A stretch of DNA of 64,000 bases from Eopsaltria australis (lineage: Eukaryota; Chordata; Aves; Passeriformes; Petroicidae). Every line of letters starts with the position of its first letter. Within the stretch, counting starts at the first letter, position 1. Shown here piece after piece: positions 63,419-64,000 of the stretch. The DNA is taken from the NCBI GenBank assembly GCA_034509425.1, contig JAVTVJ010001852.1:163501-227500 (forward strand), given 5' to 3'. The notes under the pieces were generated by a model. That model worked only from the letters and a program-made list of their open reading frames with translations. It was not told the DNA's origin and ran no database searches. Made by a program: the position numbers and the translations under genes.

Positions 63419-63575
63419 CCCCCTCCCTGTTTCTGAGAATCCCCAACACACCTGAACTGTCCTTCCCCTCTTGTATCCTCAGAATCCCCATTCTCCAACG
63501 CTTCTTCCCGAACTGGGCTCTCCCTGAAAACCCTGAGCCCAGCCCCAGCCCGGGCTGGACGGGAATGACAGGGAC
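63419..63575. repeat. Unclassified dispersed repeat, copy B
   Basis: The second copy of the pair, nearly collinear with 55480-55648 and including the shared tail cccagccccagcccgggctg. It lies 7.9 kb from copy A in the same orientation. Confidence 0.85.
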
Positions 63576-64000
63576 CAGGTGAAATCCATCTCCATCCATC
63601 CCTGTCAGAGCTGGGGGTGCAGCCACGCGGGAAACTCCCCGGGCACCGCTGCCAGCAGAGCATTGAACACCCCCAGGGATGAGCCAGGAATGCCCTGGAT
63701 AACGCCAGGGAATGCCAGCTTTGCCATCACCTCGGGAGAAAGCGCCCTTGGCAGCTTTTGCAGGCTCAGACCTCACAGTGGGCTCTGGAAAGGCAGCCCC
63801 GGGGCTTTGGGGAATGTTCTTTAAGCCAGGGAGCATTTGGGATGCAGGGAGGGTGTTTGGAATGACAGCCCAGCAATGGGATCACAGCTCCAGAGCGGGA
63901 ATTTGAAGCCTGAATGTTGAGCTCACGACCCAAGCACACAATGCTCACCCCTGCCCAGCCTCTCCACAGTTTTTTTGGCTCCTCAGGCCGAGTTTTCCAG

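Larger units (their letters stand above)
51300..64000. other. Upstream intergenic region rich in tandem arrays
   Basis: No coding gene can be supported here on either strand. Long open frames at 54730-55971 and 58491-59287 are products of repeat units whose length is a multiple of three, or of high GC content. The region contains four tandem arrays, facing CR1 fragments, a trinucleotide repeat and a pair of similar unclassified segments, listed separately. Confidence 0.6.

Overview
The window is vertebrate nuclear DNA, most likely from a bird and probably a songbird. It carries several fragments of the CR1 LINE, including the typical avian CR1 3' end. It is GC-rich, has many G-rich minisatellites, and shows no recognisable Alu or L1 sequence. 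It contains no bacterial-style gene clusters. Almost every open frame lies over GC-rich or tandem-repeat DNA and is not a gene.

One gene can be supported, on the minus strand and running off the left edge. A probable non-coding first exon lies in a CpG island near 50.2-51.25 kb. A 2.7-kb exon at 24677-27393 then encodes the first 883 residues. Two more coding exons follow at 18746-18893 and 16287-16396. Splice sites and codon phases agree across all three coding exons. The protein is disordered and charged, and ends in a segment with the Ser-Gln-Ser-Thr-Pro...Gly-Leu-Asp signature found just before the SH3 domain in the ASEF family of Rho exchange factors. I favour ARHGEF4 over SPATA13, from memory only. 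The SH3, DH and PH exons would lie beyond position 1.

Layout: 1-16286 is an intron with three minisatellites, a CR1 piece and two local duplications. 16287-27393 holds the three coding exons and two introns. 27394-50216 is the first intron, with a 1.1-kb minisatellite, a 445-bp minisatellite, several CR1 fragments and AT-rich patches that may be enhancers. 50.0-51.3 kb is the CpG-island promoter. 51.3-64 kb is upstream intergenic DNA with a possible enhancer near 51.8-52.05 kb, four more tandem arrays, two facing CR1 fragments and a pair of similar, unclassified ~160-bp sequences.

The most interesting signals are a frame-preserving amplification of a 62- or ~112-residue module inside the large coding exon, a small basic exon next to the SH3 junction, and the cluster of G-rich arrays upstream of the promoter. 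I saw nothing that amounts to a new multi-gene system.
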